Source of the DNA: Spirochaetota bacterium
Lineage (GTDB): Bacteria > Spirochaetota > UBA4802 > UB4802
DNA length: 54,303 nucleotides
Assembly (NCBI GenBank): GCA_040756435.1
Contig: JBFLZD010000023.1
Location: 1-54,303, forward strand
Direction of reading: 5' to 3'
In this document: positions 27,010 to 35,623 of the stretch, piece by piece
Layout: each line of letters opens with the position of its first letter
How positions within the stretch are numbered: the first letter of the stretch is position 1
Position numbers and translations under genes: made by a program
The notes under the pieces: model-generated
Told to the model about the DNA's origin: nothing
The model's input: only the letters and a program-made list of their open reading frames with translations
Database searches by the model: none

Positions 27010-27513
27010 TTGACACAAAAACCAACATTATTACATTCGCATAATGATTACTGGTGTAAACGTCCGTTATGGGATGCTATTGAATATGGCTGTAATATGA
27101 TTGAAGGGGATATAATTTATATTAATAAAAAGCTTATGCTTTCACATTCTTGGCGTCCTTTTTCATGGATGTGTTACGGCGAATTAGAAAATACATACTT
27201 AAAACCAATGTATCAATATTGTATTGATAATCCTCAAAAAGAGTTGTGGATGTATGTTGAATACAAGGATTCAAATGAAAAGATTAATGATATTTTGTAT
27301 ACTTTGTTTAAACAGTATACTATATCAAATTTACACTATACAATATCTGCTCAGAATGAAAAATGGTATCAAAAGGGTCGCTATAAGATTGCAATAAAAT
27401 TTTATAATAAATATAAAGAAGAATTACAGCTTACATGGAAAACAACAGAATTGGCCGAACAGTATGATATTAAAAAAGTTGATCTGTTCCCAAAATCAAT
27501 ATGGCATTTTTGA
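27010..27513 (+). CDS. Short GDPD/AIM6-like phosphodiesterase domain protein
   Basis: About 168 residues resembling the N-terminal half of PLC-like phosphodiesterases related to glycerophosphodiester phosphodiesterase and yeast AIM6: LLHSHNDYW, PLWDAIEYGCNMIEGDI (acidic metal residues), LMLSHSW and MYVEYKD. Family members usually run 250-300 residues, so this is either a minimal version or a truncated gene. I set the start at TTG 27010, because GGAGG lies 6 nt upstream; an in-frame ATG at 26992 is before that site. A 23-codon frame with its own AAGGA (ATG 26973) overlaps this start. A barrel-complete catalytic activity is doubtful. Confidence 0.7.
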   Translation: MTQKPTLLHSHNDYWCKRPLWDAIEYGCNMIEGDIIYINKKLMLSHSWRPFSWMCYGELENTYLKPMYQYCIDNPQKELWMYVEYKDSNEKINDILYTLFKQYTISNLHYTISAQNEKWYQKGRYKIAIKFYNKYKEELQLTWKTTELAEQYDIKKVDLFPKSIWHF

Positions 27514-27531
27514 TATGATCAGGATTGTAAT

Positions 27532-27870
27532 ATGAAGGATATTATAAAAAAGTGGTTTATATTATCTTTAGGAATTTATATAGCATCAGCACTATTAACT
27601 GGTTTCTCAGCTGATACTGCTACATCAATCATCATAGCATCAGCACTGTTGGGTATTATGAATGTTTTTATTAAACCTGTTCTTTTACTGATAACCTTAC
27701 CAATTAACCTACTTACATTAGGATTATTCACATTCATTCTTAATGCAATGTTATTATATTTTGTTTCATATCTGGTAAAAGGAATAATAATTGATTCATT
27801 TTTATCAGCATTAGTTGCATCAATTATAATTAGTATAATATCTGTAACTGTAGAATGGTTATTTGGTTAA
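27532..27870 (+). CDS. PF04020-type small four-helix membrane protein
   Basis: A 112-residue membrane protein with four hydrophobic helices and the family's central motif IMNVFIKPVLLLITLPINLLT. These proteins are labelled phage holin family or YvlD in databases but are ordinary chromosomal envelope proteins, with no lysis role shown. Nothing else phage-like is near. It starts 18 nt after the GDPD-like gene, probably in one operon. Confidence 0.88.
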   Translation: MKDIIKKWFILSLGIYIASALLTGFSADTATSIIIASALLGIMNVFIKPVLLLITLPINLLTLGLFTFILNAMLLYFVSYLVKGIIIDSFLSALVASIIISIISVTVEWLFG

Positions 27871-27937
27871 TTTTGACTATTAAGTTTAACAGTTCACAAA
27901 AAATAAACATTAGGAAAAAATAATAGTATATAGTATC

Positions 27938-29095
27938 ATGTTCATAGTATCAATTGGTGCAGGGAAAAATCAAATACCTCTGATAAAAGCTAGCAAAGAA
28001 TTGGGGTATACCATAATAGGAATTGATAAAAACCCTTTAGCAGAGGGTTTTCAATACTGTGATATAAAAGTTATAGAATCTATCTATAATTATCATGATA
28101 TATACCTTTTATTGAAAGACCAGCTTGTATTTGATGACATAGCTGCTATAGTAAGCAGGTCGTATGGTCAGGCTATAAAAACAGTAGCGTATCTGTGTCA
28201 GCAATTCCGATTGCCATATATTGATTTCAATACGGTGGATGATCTTACAGATAAATCAAGATTCAGAACTATCGCTGCTATACATAACATACCAGTGCCT
28301 CATGGTTTTATAATACATAAAAAAGGTTTACACACGTTGAATAAACTACCCTTTCCTTGCATCGTTAAACCACCAAAAGGACATGCTAAACAAAGCGTTA
28401 AGCTTGTCGATAGTTACCATGAGTTGTGTACATACATAAAATCAATAAAACAGGATACCGTGATCATTGAAGAATACATTAATGGTGATGAAATTATAGT
28501 TTTAGGATTTGTCCATAACCGAACATTTTATATTTATGATATAAGTGATAAAATACTGAACGCCAAACCATATTTTGTAGATAGAATGCATGTTCTACCT
28601 TCACAATATTATACTATGTATAATGAGTTACAAAAACTTGGCCAGAAGATAGCCGACGCATTTGCATTACACACAACCCCATTGCTTATGGAATGTATTA
28701 TTTGCAATAATTCCATTTATTTAATTGAAGCTGCCTGCGAATTTGGTGGTGAATATTTAGCTGATTATGCTATTCCTTCACGTTTGAAGAGTAATATATT
28801 CAAATCGTTTTTACAGGCAATTATTACAGGTAACGTTAATTTGCCAGCTCAATCTTCAATAGCTGCAGTTGTAAAATACATTATGGGGCGCAATGGCACG
28901 TTGATTTCCTATTCAATGCCAAAAAATAATCATTTAATTCATGCAGATATTTTTGCAAAACCTGGTGATACTTTGTATTACCCAAGAAATAATCATGAAC
29001 GTTTAGGTGTTATTATTACAATGGGAAAAACAGTTGAAAAAGCAATACAAACGGCCGACACATTACTTGAACAAATGCACATCATCATTGAATGA
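27938..29095 (+). CDS. ATP-grasp domain ligase-like protein
   Basis: A 385-residue protein with a Rossmann-like pre-ATP-grasp domain (FIVSIGAGKNQIPLIKASKELG), then the ATP-grasp core: DKSRFRTIAAIHNIPVPHGF, FPCIVKPPKGHAKQSVKLV (phosphate loop lysine) and VIIEEYINGDEIIVLGF. A downstream acidic site ECIICNNSIYLIEAACEFGGEYLADY holds the metal-binding Glu/Asn-type residues. It resembles carbamoyl-phosphate-synthase-like and peptide-ligase ATP-grasp proteins, joining a carboxylate to an amine or thiol. It is the first gene of a tight three-gene operon with two methyltransferases (4-nt overlaps). The product is unknown; a small-molecule or surface modification is inferred. Confidence 0.85.
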   Translation: MFIVSIGAGKNQIPLIKASKELGYTIIGIDKNPLAEGFQYCDIKVIESIYNYHDIYLLLKDQLVFDDIAAIVSRSYGQAIKTVAYLCQQFRLPYIDFNTVDDLTDKSRFRTIAAIHNIPVPHGFIIHKKGLHTLNKLPFPCIVKPPKGHAKQSVKLVDSYHELCTYIKSIKQDTVIIEEYINGDEIIVLGFVHNRTFYIYDISDKILNAKPYFVDRMHVLPSQYYTMYNELQKLGQKIADAFALHTTPLLMECIICNNSIYLIEAACEFGGEYLADYAIPSRLKSNIFKSFLQAIITGNVNLPAQSSIAAVVKYIMGRNGTLISYSMPKNNHLIHADIFAKPGDTLYYPRNNHERLGVIITMGKTVEKAIQTADTLLEQMHIIIE

Positions 29096-29733
29096 CCATG
29101 GATACAACAACGCAAAGCTGGAATAAACATTATACACGCGACACCTCTGTGCTTTTATATCCTGATGAACAGCTTGTACGGATGCTTGCAAAATATGCAG
29201 GTAATAGAAAAAAGGCACTTGATGTTGGATGCGGTACAGGACGCCATATCAAACTTTTACATGAATATGGCTGCGATTTCGTTGTTGGCATTGATATTAG
29301 TTTTAATGCACTTGCACACTGTAAAAAAATATTACAGGGCAATTTTGTTCAGGCAAATACCCAAAAGCTTCCATTTGGCGATAGTTCATTTGATATAGTT
29401 GTTGCTTGGGGATCACTCCATTACACAACAAAAGACAGGTTACCTGAGATGTTACATGAAATTAAACGAATACTTTACCCTGCAGGAGTTTTTTTTGGAA
29501 CACTGCGCAGTATTAATGATACCTATATAATAAGAGGCAGGCACCTTGGCGATAATACCTGGGAAACAACCCTACCCGATATCAATGGCGCAGTAGTTTC
29601 GCTATTTTCATTTGATGAAGTTAAAACATATTTGCAAATTTTTAATGAGTGTCATATTGGTTTGATGGAAAGGACAGTTATTGATGACCTTGACAAAACA
29701 TTATCTCACTGGTATTTTTACGCTACAGTATGA
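29092..29733 (+). CDS. Class I SAM-dependent methyltransferase
   Basis: A 213-residue methyltransferase with the SAM loop LDVGCGTGRHIKLL, acidic VVGIDIS, then IVVAWGSLHYTTKDRLPEMLHEIKRIL, which is the usual motif IV and helix. It belongs to the broad UbiE/Methyltransf_11-type group, and no substrate can be named. The start overlaps the ATP-grasp stop (ATGA at 29092) and the stop overlaps the next methyltransferase start (29730-29733), so all three are translated as a coupled set. Confidence 0.9.
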   Translation: MTMDTTTQSWNKHYTRDTSVLLYPDEQLVRMLAKYAGNRKKALDVGCGTGRHIKLLHEYGCDFVVGIDISFNALAHCKKILQGNFVQANTQKLPFGDSSFDIVVAWGSLHYTTKDRLPEMLHEIKRILYPAGVFFGTLRSINDTYIIRGRHLGDNTWETTLPDINGAVVSLFSFDEVKTYLQIFNECHIGLMERTVIDDLDKTLSHWYFYATV

Positions 29734-30629
29734 AACCAACATTTCAATTTGATCACGAATTGGAAACGTGCCCTCTATGTAAAAGTAAAAAAATATTTTT
29801 TTTATATGCGATAGTTCACACAATACCGCCCTTTACGGTATATCAGTGTAATGCCTGTAATTTCATCTTTATGAATCCACAACTTGCCAAAGAGAGTGAA
29901 CTGGCATTATATGATGAAGGATACTATACCGGGGAAGCTGATTATACATACTATGATGAAAGAAATACTGAACATTATGCTCGGTATGTATGGAATGCAC
30001 GATTAAAAACTATAAGAAAATATGTTAAATCAGGGAATTTACTGGATGTAGGATGTTCATTTGGGGGATTTTTACAGGTTGCTTCTCAATACTTTAGGGT
30101 TTATGGAATTGAACCGTCACTATATGCTGGCAAATATGCACAACAACGCTTTGGCAATGATATAATTCATGTAGGGACATTATTTGACCATCCCTTTAAG
30201 CAAAATAGCTTTTCAGTAATCACCTTGATTGAAGTTTTAGAACACATACGAAATCCTCATGAAGCTTTAACAGAATGTTACCGTTTGTGTACCGATAATG
30301 GATTACTGGTGATACAGACAGCAAATATGGATGGCTTACAGGCAAAATTACAGAAGCAAAAGTATGGATATTTTTTACCCGGGCATTTTTCATATTTTAC
30401 CAAACAAAACCTTGCTGAAACATTAACACGCATTGGTTTTAGAAAAGTTATGGTTTTTCAACCTGTTGATTTTGGATTATTGCCAAAATTGCTTAAATCC
30501 CGTATGAATTTTAAGACAATAACTGATTATAAAAGCTGGCTACGAATTGCAATATATCATTATATAAGTAAAATACATCTTGGAAACTTTGCACTTACCA
30601 GTTCAATGGTTGTTTATGCATTCAAATAA
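29730..30629 (+). CDS. Zinc-ribbon SAM methyltransferase (Methyltransf_23-like)
   Basis: A 299-residue protein. Residues about 10-50 form a zinc-ribbon-like start (CPLCKSKK ... YQCNACNFIFMNPQ) with four cysteines. A class I SAM domain follows: LLDVGCSFGGFLQVAS, YGIEPSLYAGKYAQQRFG, SVITLIEVLEHIRNPHEAL. This architecture is common among methyltransferases in cell-surface sugar clusters. The C-terminus (FRKVMVFQPVDFG..) is family-typical. Overlap with the preceding methyltransferase suggests they act in sequence on the same product. No sugar transferases are adjacent, so the substrate is open. Confidence 0.88.
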   Translation: MKPTFQFDHELETCPLCKSKKIFFLYAIVHTIPPFTVYQCNACNFIFMNPQLAKESELALYDEGYYTGEADYTYYDERNTEHYARYVWNARLKTIRKYVKSGNLLDVGCSFGGFLQVASQYFRVYGIEPSLYAGKYAQQRFGNDIIHVGTLFDHPFKQNSFSVITLIEVLEHIRNPHEALTECYRLCTDNGLLVIQTANMDGLQAKLQKQKYGYFLPGHFSYFTKQNLAETLTRIGFRKVMVFQPVDFGLLPKLLKSRMNFKTITDYKSWLRIAIYHYISKIHLGNFALTSSMVVYAFK

Positions 30630-30712
30630 TTCATGAAATTAACTTACATATTTTACTGTTAAAATAATATCATTAATTATACCTAAACGTGGAAATTTTG
30701 ACAAAATATAAA

Positions 30713-30755
30713 ATAGTATACACCCCGCCACCTTCGGCGGCAGGGTGTATACTAT
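30713..30755. terminator. Long palindromic hairpin (likely terminator or repeat)
   Basis: ATAGTATACACCC (30713-30725) pairs with GGGTGTATACTAT (30743-30755), and within it CCGCC/GGCGG closes a 6-nt ACCTTC loop. The result is about 18 bp of stem with one small bulge. It lies between the methyltransferase operon and the barrel gene. A poly-T run is lacking, so it could be a REP-like palindrome rather than a true terminator. The 200 bp around it contain no gene. Confidence 0.6.
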
Positions 30756-30912
30756 ATTCTTTATGAAATTTTTTAAAGAATTATTCCTGAAATAATATCT
30801 ATATATATCGAAATCGATAAAAATATTAAAATATTCTTGACTTTTTAACAATAGTGAATTGAAAATTTCTTTGTTTAAAATATTCTTTAAAAATTTTAAA
30901 AGGAGTAAGCCA

Positions 30913-32214
30913 ATGAAAAAAAGCTTTTTAACGTTTCTTATTTTAATGCTGTCGTTGGCTATTACTATGCCTTCATTTGCAGCAAAACTTTCTGATGAGG
31001 ATGTTGCAAAAAAGAAAGAAGGCTGGTATCCAACGGGTTTACCATTACTTAACTATGACAGTGACAATGGTTTTGGATATGGGGTGCGGGCTTATTTGTA
31101 CAATAATGGCTCAAGGGATGAAGAGTATTTTGCCTATGCTCCCTATAAAATGCAGCTGTATGCACAGTTTTATCAAACAACTAATGGTTATCAGTATCAT
31201 GAAGTGAACTTAGATATGCCCTATATCATGGGGACAAAATTCAGAATTATAACATCTGTTGCGTATGATAAAAAGATCAACGCAAACTTCTTTGGAATTG
31301 GTGCTGATGCTGCAAAAGAAAAATTAACACTTTATGATGGAGCAACGTATCATCAATTTGATACATACAAAGATTATTTAGACTATGCTGATGATAATGA
31401 ACAATTTAAAAAATATTACAATTATCAGTACACAAAACCAAGTTACTTTTTAAACATCTATCGTGACCTGACACAAAATTTAAAAATGCTGGTTGGCTTT
31501 GAAGTTAAGAAAGTTACTATTGATACATGGGATGGCGAAAAGTTTGATGGCGATGCACAGGGACCAACATTATTAGAACAGTGGAAACCTGAAGGGTATA
31601 AAGGTGGTTGGTCAAACTTTGCCCGTATTGGTGTATATTATGACACCCGTGATTATGAACCAGATCCCAAGTCAGGCTATTTTATTGACTATGCATTTGA
31701 AGTTTCCAGAGGCTGGTTAGGTTCTGATTATGATTTTATACGAAATACTGTTCAGTTACAGTATTATATCCCACTTCTATCAAGCTTAACATTGGCTTTG
31801 CGTGCAGGTTACACTGATACTAACATGGATGCTCCATTCTTTGAAATGGGCTATTTTGGATTTTCACTGAACCGAAGAACTGGTAACGGCAGTAACCGTA
31901 CAATCCACGGCTATAAAGAACAGCGCTTTGTTGCACCAACTATGACAGTTGCTAATACTGAATTGCGCTGGAAGTTTGCTGAAGCAAATCCATGGAATCA
32001 GAATTTCCAGTTTAAATTGACTGCATTCTATGATGTAGGAAATGTTTATGACAAAGCTGGCGATCCTTTCAGTGAACCACGCTGGGGTGATTACCATCAG
32101 GGTTATGGTGGTGGTTTAGTCATAGCATGGAATATGGCAACTATTATACACTTCTACTATGGTGTGAGTGAAGAAGATACTTCAATATCAGTAAACTTTA
32201 ACCATACGTTCTAA
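30913..32214 (+). CDS. Outer-membrane beta-barrel protein (surface antigen / BamA-like fold)
   Basis: A 433-residue exported barrel. The start at 30913 has AGGAG 7 nt upstream; an ATG 54 nt earlier is not supported. The signal peptide is KKSFLTFLILMLSLAITMPSFA, ending at AAK. Strand-rich sequence follows, with ANFFGIGADAAKEKLTLYDG, ARIGVYYDTRDYEPDPKSGY, VQLQYYIPLLSSLTLALRAG and the C-terminal strand TSISVNFNHTF ending in Phe, typical of a BAM-inserted outer-membrane protein. These features resemble the C-terminal D15/surface-antigen barrel of BamA-like proteins but without POTRA domains (too short). It may be a porin-like or lipid-handling outer-membrane protein. Confidence 0.8.
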   Translation: MKKSFLTFLILMLSLAITMPSFAAKLSDEDVAKKKEGWYPTGLPLLNYDSDNGFGYGVRAYLYNNGSRDEEYFAYAPYKMQLYAQFYQTTNGYQYHEVNLDMPYIMGTKFRIITSVAYDKKINANFFGIGADAAKEKLTLYDGATYHQFDTYKDYLDYADDNEQFKKYYNYQYTKPSYFLNIYRDLTQNLKMLVGFEVKKVTIDTWDGEKFDGDAQGPTLLEQWKPEGYKGGWSNFARIGVYYDTRDYEPDPKSGYFIDYAFEVSRGWLGSDYDFIRNTVQLQYYIPLLSSLTLALRAGYTDTNMDAPFFEMGYFGFSLNRRTGNGSNRTIHGYKEQRFVAPTMTVANTELRWKFAEANPWNQNFQFKLTAFYDVGNVYDKAGDPFSEPRWGDYHQGYGGGLVIAWNMATIIHFYYGVSEEDTSISVNFNHTF

Positions 32215-32216
32215 TG

Positions 32217-32257
32217 ATAAACGTAGGGGCGGATAAAAAATTCGCCCCTACGTTTAT
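32217..32257. terminator. Perfect 15-bp hairpin after barrel gene
   Basis: ATAAACGTAGGGGCG (32217-32231) pairs exactly with CGCCCCTACGTTTAT (32243-32257) around an 11-nt A-rich loop, three nt after the stop codon. Without a T-tract it is a weaker terminator than 9324-9351, but it separates convergent genes. The GTAGGGGCG/CGCCCCTAC hairpin is also a common dispersed intergenic repeat in bacteria. Confidence 0.7.
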
Positions 32258-32268
32258 AATATTTACAC

Positions 32269-33984
32269 CTACTTGATTTTCCGCCAATTTTTATCCTTTA
32301 AATCTAAACCTAATTGTCCACCAGGATTCATAATATTATTAGGATCAAAATGCCTTTTGATAGCACGCAAAACAGCCATTTGCTCTTTACCAATATGTTC
32401 TTCCATCCAGGGAGCAAGCATTCGCCCTACTCCATGATGATGGCTCAACGAACCACCACTCTTTGCAATGGTATCAATAATGCCATCCTGAAAAGTAATG
32501 TATTCATTGATATCGTCTGTTTTCATGATATAGATGAAATATAGATTGGTTCCCTGTGGATAAAAATGTGATGCATGCGTCATGCATACAGTCTGGGGTC
32601 TATTTTTTATGAACTGTCGCACTGCTTTATGAACATGATGGAGATTATCCCATTTAACACTTGTTTCAAGTGTATCAATAAGGATTCCATAATCATTCAA
32701 ATCTTCCCGCAGGTAAGGATCCTTATAACGGCCGGGTTCCCACATGCGTGTTGGCAAACCGGTAATATACATACCACCATGTTTTTTACAGATCTTCTTT
32801 ACCTGCTTTTTAATGTTCTTTGTGAAATTCTTTTCGCCTTCAGCTGAACCTATAAAGAGGCATCGCTGCATGGGTTTGTAACCCCGCAATTGCATAAATT
32901 TATCTAACATTGTGCCATCAATGCCGTATAGTTTTAAGCCAATATGCGTTTCTTCCTCATCAGAAATTCTGAATACTGCAGGCATGCCAAATTCACCCTG
33001 TGAAATTTCGCGAGAAGCATTTATAGCGTCTTGAAATGTTTTAAATATAAATCCAAACCTCTTGCGATTATCAGGCATGTATCTGAATATTTTCCAGGTT
33101 ACTTCAACAAGCACACCAAAAGTTCCTTCACATCCTTTCATAATATCATTTACTTTGGGACCTGTTGCAGTTGCTGCATAATCTTTAGTTGTAAACGTTC
33201 CAACAGGAGTAACCCACTTCATGCTAATTACAAGGTCATATGCATCACCATAGTAACTTGAGGACTGTCCTGATCCAAGAGTAACAATCCAGCCACCAAT
33301 TGAAGAATATTCAAATGATTGTGGAAAATGACCGCAGGTATAATTATATTTTGTGCCAAATAGTTTTTGTGCATTATTTAAAGCTTCTTCAAGCGCAGGA
33401 CCCAGTATACCAGCCTGAACTGTTACCGTTTGATTTGTTTCATTGACATTTAGAATTTTATTCATATGAGTGGATAGCACCAATGTTACGCCACCCTTAG
33501 CAGGCCGTAATCCAAAATTAACTGATGAACCACCACCATATACATAGATAGGAATTTTATTCTTATTGCAATATGCTACAATCTTTTGAACATCTTCCAC
33601 ATTTCTGGGATGTACAACACAGTCAGCTACCCGTTCAATAATTCCTTTTCTAAGCTTCAATGCTTCTTCAAGGGTTTTGCCGGTTGAAAATTTTAATCTG
33701 TCATATTCTTTAGTACTTATATTGTCATAACCAACAATTCCTGCTAATGCTTTAATCTGGTTTTGAGTTAATTTTACAGGTTTTTTGTATTGAACCTGCT
33801 GGCGCCCTTCATTTCTTTTGTTCTGGAAATAACTATCATCAAGTTGAAATATTTGTTTTAATTCCTGATATAACTTTGGATTTGGATGTTTAAATGTTTC
33901 AGGATCGCCCCATTTAAAAATTGAACGATATGAAAATGGTTCAGGTGCTTTTTCAGTCCAATCAGGGACAAATTTTTTTGCCAT
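32269..33984 (-). CDS. FAD-binding oxidase, alkyldihydroxyacetonephosphate synthase-like
   Basis: A 571-residue VAO-type flavoprotein. The FAD-binding PP-loop region is IPIYVYGGGSSVNFGLRP, followed by VQAGILGPALEEALN and IGGWIVTLGSGQSSSYYGD. The C-terminal half has THASHFYPQGTNLYFIYIM and SLSHHHGVGRMLAPWM, the HHH motif of the AGPS branch that replaces the acyl chain of acyl-DHAP with a fatty alcohol to make ether lipids. D-lactate/glycolate oxidases are the main alternative, but they lack this HHHGVG form. Together with plsC and the S1P-lyase-like gene it hints at unusual lipids. GGAG precedes the ATG, and TTGAAC-16-TAAGAT (34055-34060/34033-34038) is a possible promoter. Confidence 0.82.
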   Translation of the reverse strand: MAKKFVPDWTEKAPEPFSYRSIFKWGDPETFKHPNPKLYQELKQIFQLDDSYFQNKRNEGRQQVQYKKPVKLTQNQIKALAGIVGYDNISTKEYDRLKFSTGKTLEEALKLRKGIIERVADCVVHPRNVEDVQKIVAYCNKNKIPIYVYGGGSSVNFGLRPAKGGVTLVLSTHMNKILNVNETNQTVTVQAGILGPALEEALNNAQKLFGTKYNYTCGHFPQSFEYSSIGGWIVTLGSGQSSSYYGDAYDLVISMKWVTPVGTFTTKDYAATATGPKVNDIMKGCEGTFGVLVEVTWKIFRYMPDNRKRFGFIFKTFQDAINASREISQGEFGMPAVFRISDEEETHIGLKLYGIDGTMLDKFMQLRGYKPMQRCLFIGSAEGEKNFTKNIKKQVKKICKKHGGMYITGLPTRMWEPGRYKDPYLREDLNDYGILIDTLETSVKWDNLHHVHKAVRQFIKNRPQTVCMTHASHFYPQGTNLYFIYIMKTDDINEYITFQDGIIDTIAKSGGSLSHHHGVGRMLAPWMEEHIGKEQMAVLRAIKRHFDPNNIMNPGGQLGLDLKDKNWRKIK

Positions 33985-34282
33985 AATTATTCTCCTTGTT
34001 AAAGTGGTTCAGTGGTTCAACCTCTTAATACAATCTTATCCAAAAACCCATGTAGTTCAAGAAAATTTTTACATACATATTAAAAAAATCTTCTTGCAAA
34101 AAATCTATAGTATAAACGTATTACAAAAATGAGTTTAGTAATATTTTTTTATTTAAATAACTTTTTAAACATTGTAACAAAAAACACTCATGGTATTATC
34201 ATATTAGACGTTAAAAAAATTTCAGCGGTATTGTAAATGTTTTTGATAGCAGTAAAATTTTGCCATTTATCGTAAATTATAA
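33985..34282. other. Non-coding gap upstream of flavoprotein and ECF operon
   Basis: About 300 bp between divergent genes. Near the flavoprotein an 8-bp tandem repeat AGTGGTTC AGTGGTTC (34003-34018) sits in its leader, with a possible promoter beyond. The rest is A/T-rich with no frame or known RNA. I looked for thiamine, cobalamin, SAM and folate riboswitch cores near the ECF genes and saw none. Confidence 0.5.
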
Positions 34283-34395
34283 GGAAACTTATAAAAATGT
34301 TTTTTCGGATATTCCCTCGTGGACACAATTTTCAGGATAAAACTGCTTTATTTTTATTATATCCGTAATGATGAAATCGGTTTTTAGAGGTGCCC
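34283..34395 (+). repeat. Dispersed intergenic element, copy 1 (~113 bp)
   Basis: Homologous over its length to the element at 40841-40955. Both start AAATTATAAGG(A/G)AACTT, share AAAAC(T/C)GCTTT and TATTTTTAT-like middles with GTAATG(A/G)TGAAA, and end TTTTTAGAGGTGCCCATAA. The ends are imperfect inverted repeats of each other (GGAAACTTATAAAAA against GGGCACCTCTAAAAA, 11 of 15), and the four bases ATAA flank both sides, as a target duplication might. It lies about 80 bp before the ECF S-component gene. It could be a MITE or a structured leader. Confidence 0.6.
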
Positions 34396-34475
34396 ATAAA
34401 TTGATGCTTATAATGAAATTCATACATGATGATTAAAACGCAAAAAAAATATTAAAAATTAAAAAATCATAAAAA

Positions 34476-35000
34476 ATGAATGAAGAATTACATATCACGC
34501 AGATAATTATATCAGCAATAACTGCAGCATGTGCAGTTGTACTACCGGTATTGTTTCATTTACTTGGGTTAGGCTCAATATTTTTACCAATGTTTATACC
34601 GCTGTCAATAGGAGCTTATTTTCTTACACCTGTATATGCTCTTTTAACAGGAACTATCGCCCCCATTACTTCAACTATATTGACCGGAATGCCACCACTT
34701 TATCCGCCAGTTGCTATAATCATGATGATTGAATTGGCATTGTTTTGTTTTATTATTTCTTTATTAAAACAAAAATTTTATCTTAACAGTTATTTTATTA
34801 TTATAATTGCAATTATTTTTGACAGAATAATTTTGTATGTATTATATTCAATTATACTTCCTTTTTTTAAAATATCATTTGCAATGTTCAGTCTATATGA
34901 TTTATTCAAAAGTTTTTCAGGAATAATATTGCTTATTATAATAACACCCATAGCAGTTAATGGAATTAATGTAATAATACAAAAAAATACAGGGCGATAG
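34476..35000 (+). CDS. ECF transporter substrate-binding (S) component
   Basis: A 174-residue protein with five to six membrane helices. The FLPMFIPLSIGAYFLTP and LLTGTIAPITSTILTGMPPL segments are typical of the PF12822-like ECF S-component group, the membrane subunit that captures a vitamin or cofactor precursor. It is the first gene of a four-gene operon in which a methyltransferase, the T component and the ATPase follow with almost no spacing. There is no Shine-Dalgarno before the ATG. Specificity is unknown; the co-encoded methyltransferase is the only clue. A dispersed element lies directly upstream. Confidence 0.85.
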   Translation: MNEELHITQIIISAITAACAVVLPVLFHLLGLGSIFLPMFIPLSIGAYFLTPVYALLTGTIAPITSTILTGMPPLYPPVAIIMMIELALFCFIISLLKQKFYLNSYFIIIIAIIFDRIILYVLYSIILPFFKISFAMFSLYDLFKSFSGIILLIIITPIAVNGINVIIQKNTGR

Positions 35001-35002
35001 AT

Positions 35003-35623
35003 ATGGTTAATAAAAACTATGATGATAAAATACAGTACTTCAATACCTTGAGTAAAAACTGGGATGAGGTAGTTGGCAATGATGAAAATCGTATTCTAAA
35101 AATTAAAAATATCTTTGGGATGATAGATATTAAATCCGGTGCATGTGTAATGGATGTTGGTTGTGGTACGGGAGTGCTTTTCCCCATAATTGAGGATTAT
35201 ATTGGCTCACAGGGAACGTTAATTGCTGTGGATACCTCGGATAAAATGATTGAAGAAGCAAAAGAGCGATATAAGCATTTTACAAATATACACTATATAA
35301 TTGCACCCCTTGAAGAAATAACAGTACCTGATAAAAGTATTGATGTTGTTCTGTGTTTTGCAGTTTTTCCCCACATTGAAGATAAGCTTAACGCATTGAA
35401 AAAATGTCATGATTGTTTAAAAAATAATGGGTCCCTGTATATATTTCACCTGTCTGATACAAAGACACTCAATGAATTCCACCATAATCTTAAAGCGCCG
35501 GTGAGCAGGGATTATATGCCGTATCGTGAAGAGCTTGATACAATGTTACAAGATGCCGGTTTTGTCATGAAGAAATATATTGACCAACCTGAATTAAATT
35601 TCATTCACGCTGTAGCAGAATAA
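35003..35623 (+). CDS. SAM methyltransferase within ECF transporter operon
   Basis: A 206-residue class I methyltransferase. VMDVGCGTGVLFPI is the SAM loop, TLIAVDTSDKMIEEAKERY the acidic ribose-binding segment, and IDVVLCFAVFPHIEDKLNAL motif IV. It is UbiE-like in style. It begins two nt after the S-component stop, and its stop overlaps the next start (TAATG), placing it inside the transporter operon. It probably modifies the imported molecule or its product (inference). Length is short for ubiquinone-type enzymes, and no tail domain is seen. Confidence 0.88.
   Translation: MVNKNYDDKIQYFNTLSKNWDEVVGNDENRILKIKNIFGMIDIKSGACVMDVGCGTGVLFPIIEDYIGSQGTLIAVDTSDKMIEEAKERYKHFTNIHYIIAPLEEITVPDKSIDVVLCFAVFPHIEDKLNALKKCHDCLKNNGSLYIFHLSDTKTLNEFHHNLKAPVSRDYMPYREELDTMLQDAGFVMKKYIDQPELNFIHAVAE

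Noticed and set aside
27532-27870. Prophage holin
   Set aside because: The PF04020 label contains the word holin, but no other phage gene or attachment site is nearby.
34000-34475. Possible riboswitch upstream of the ECF operon
   Set aside because: No conserved core of thiamine, cobalamin, SAM, folate or queuosine riboswitches is visible; only the dispersed element is present.
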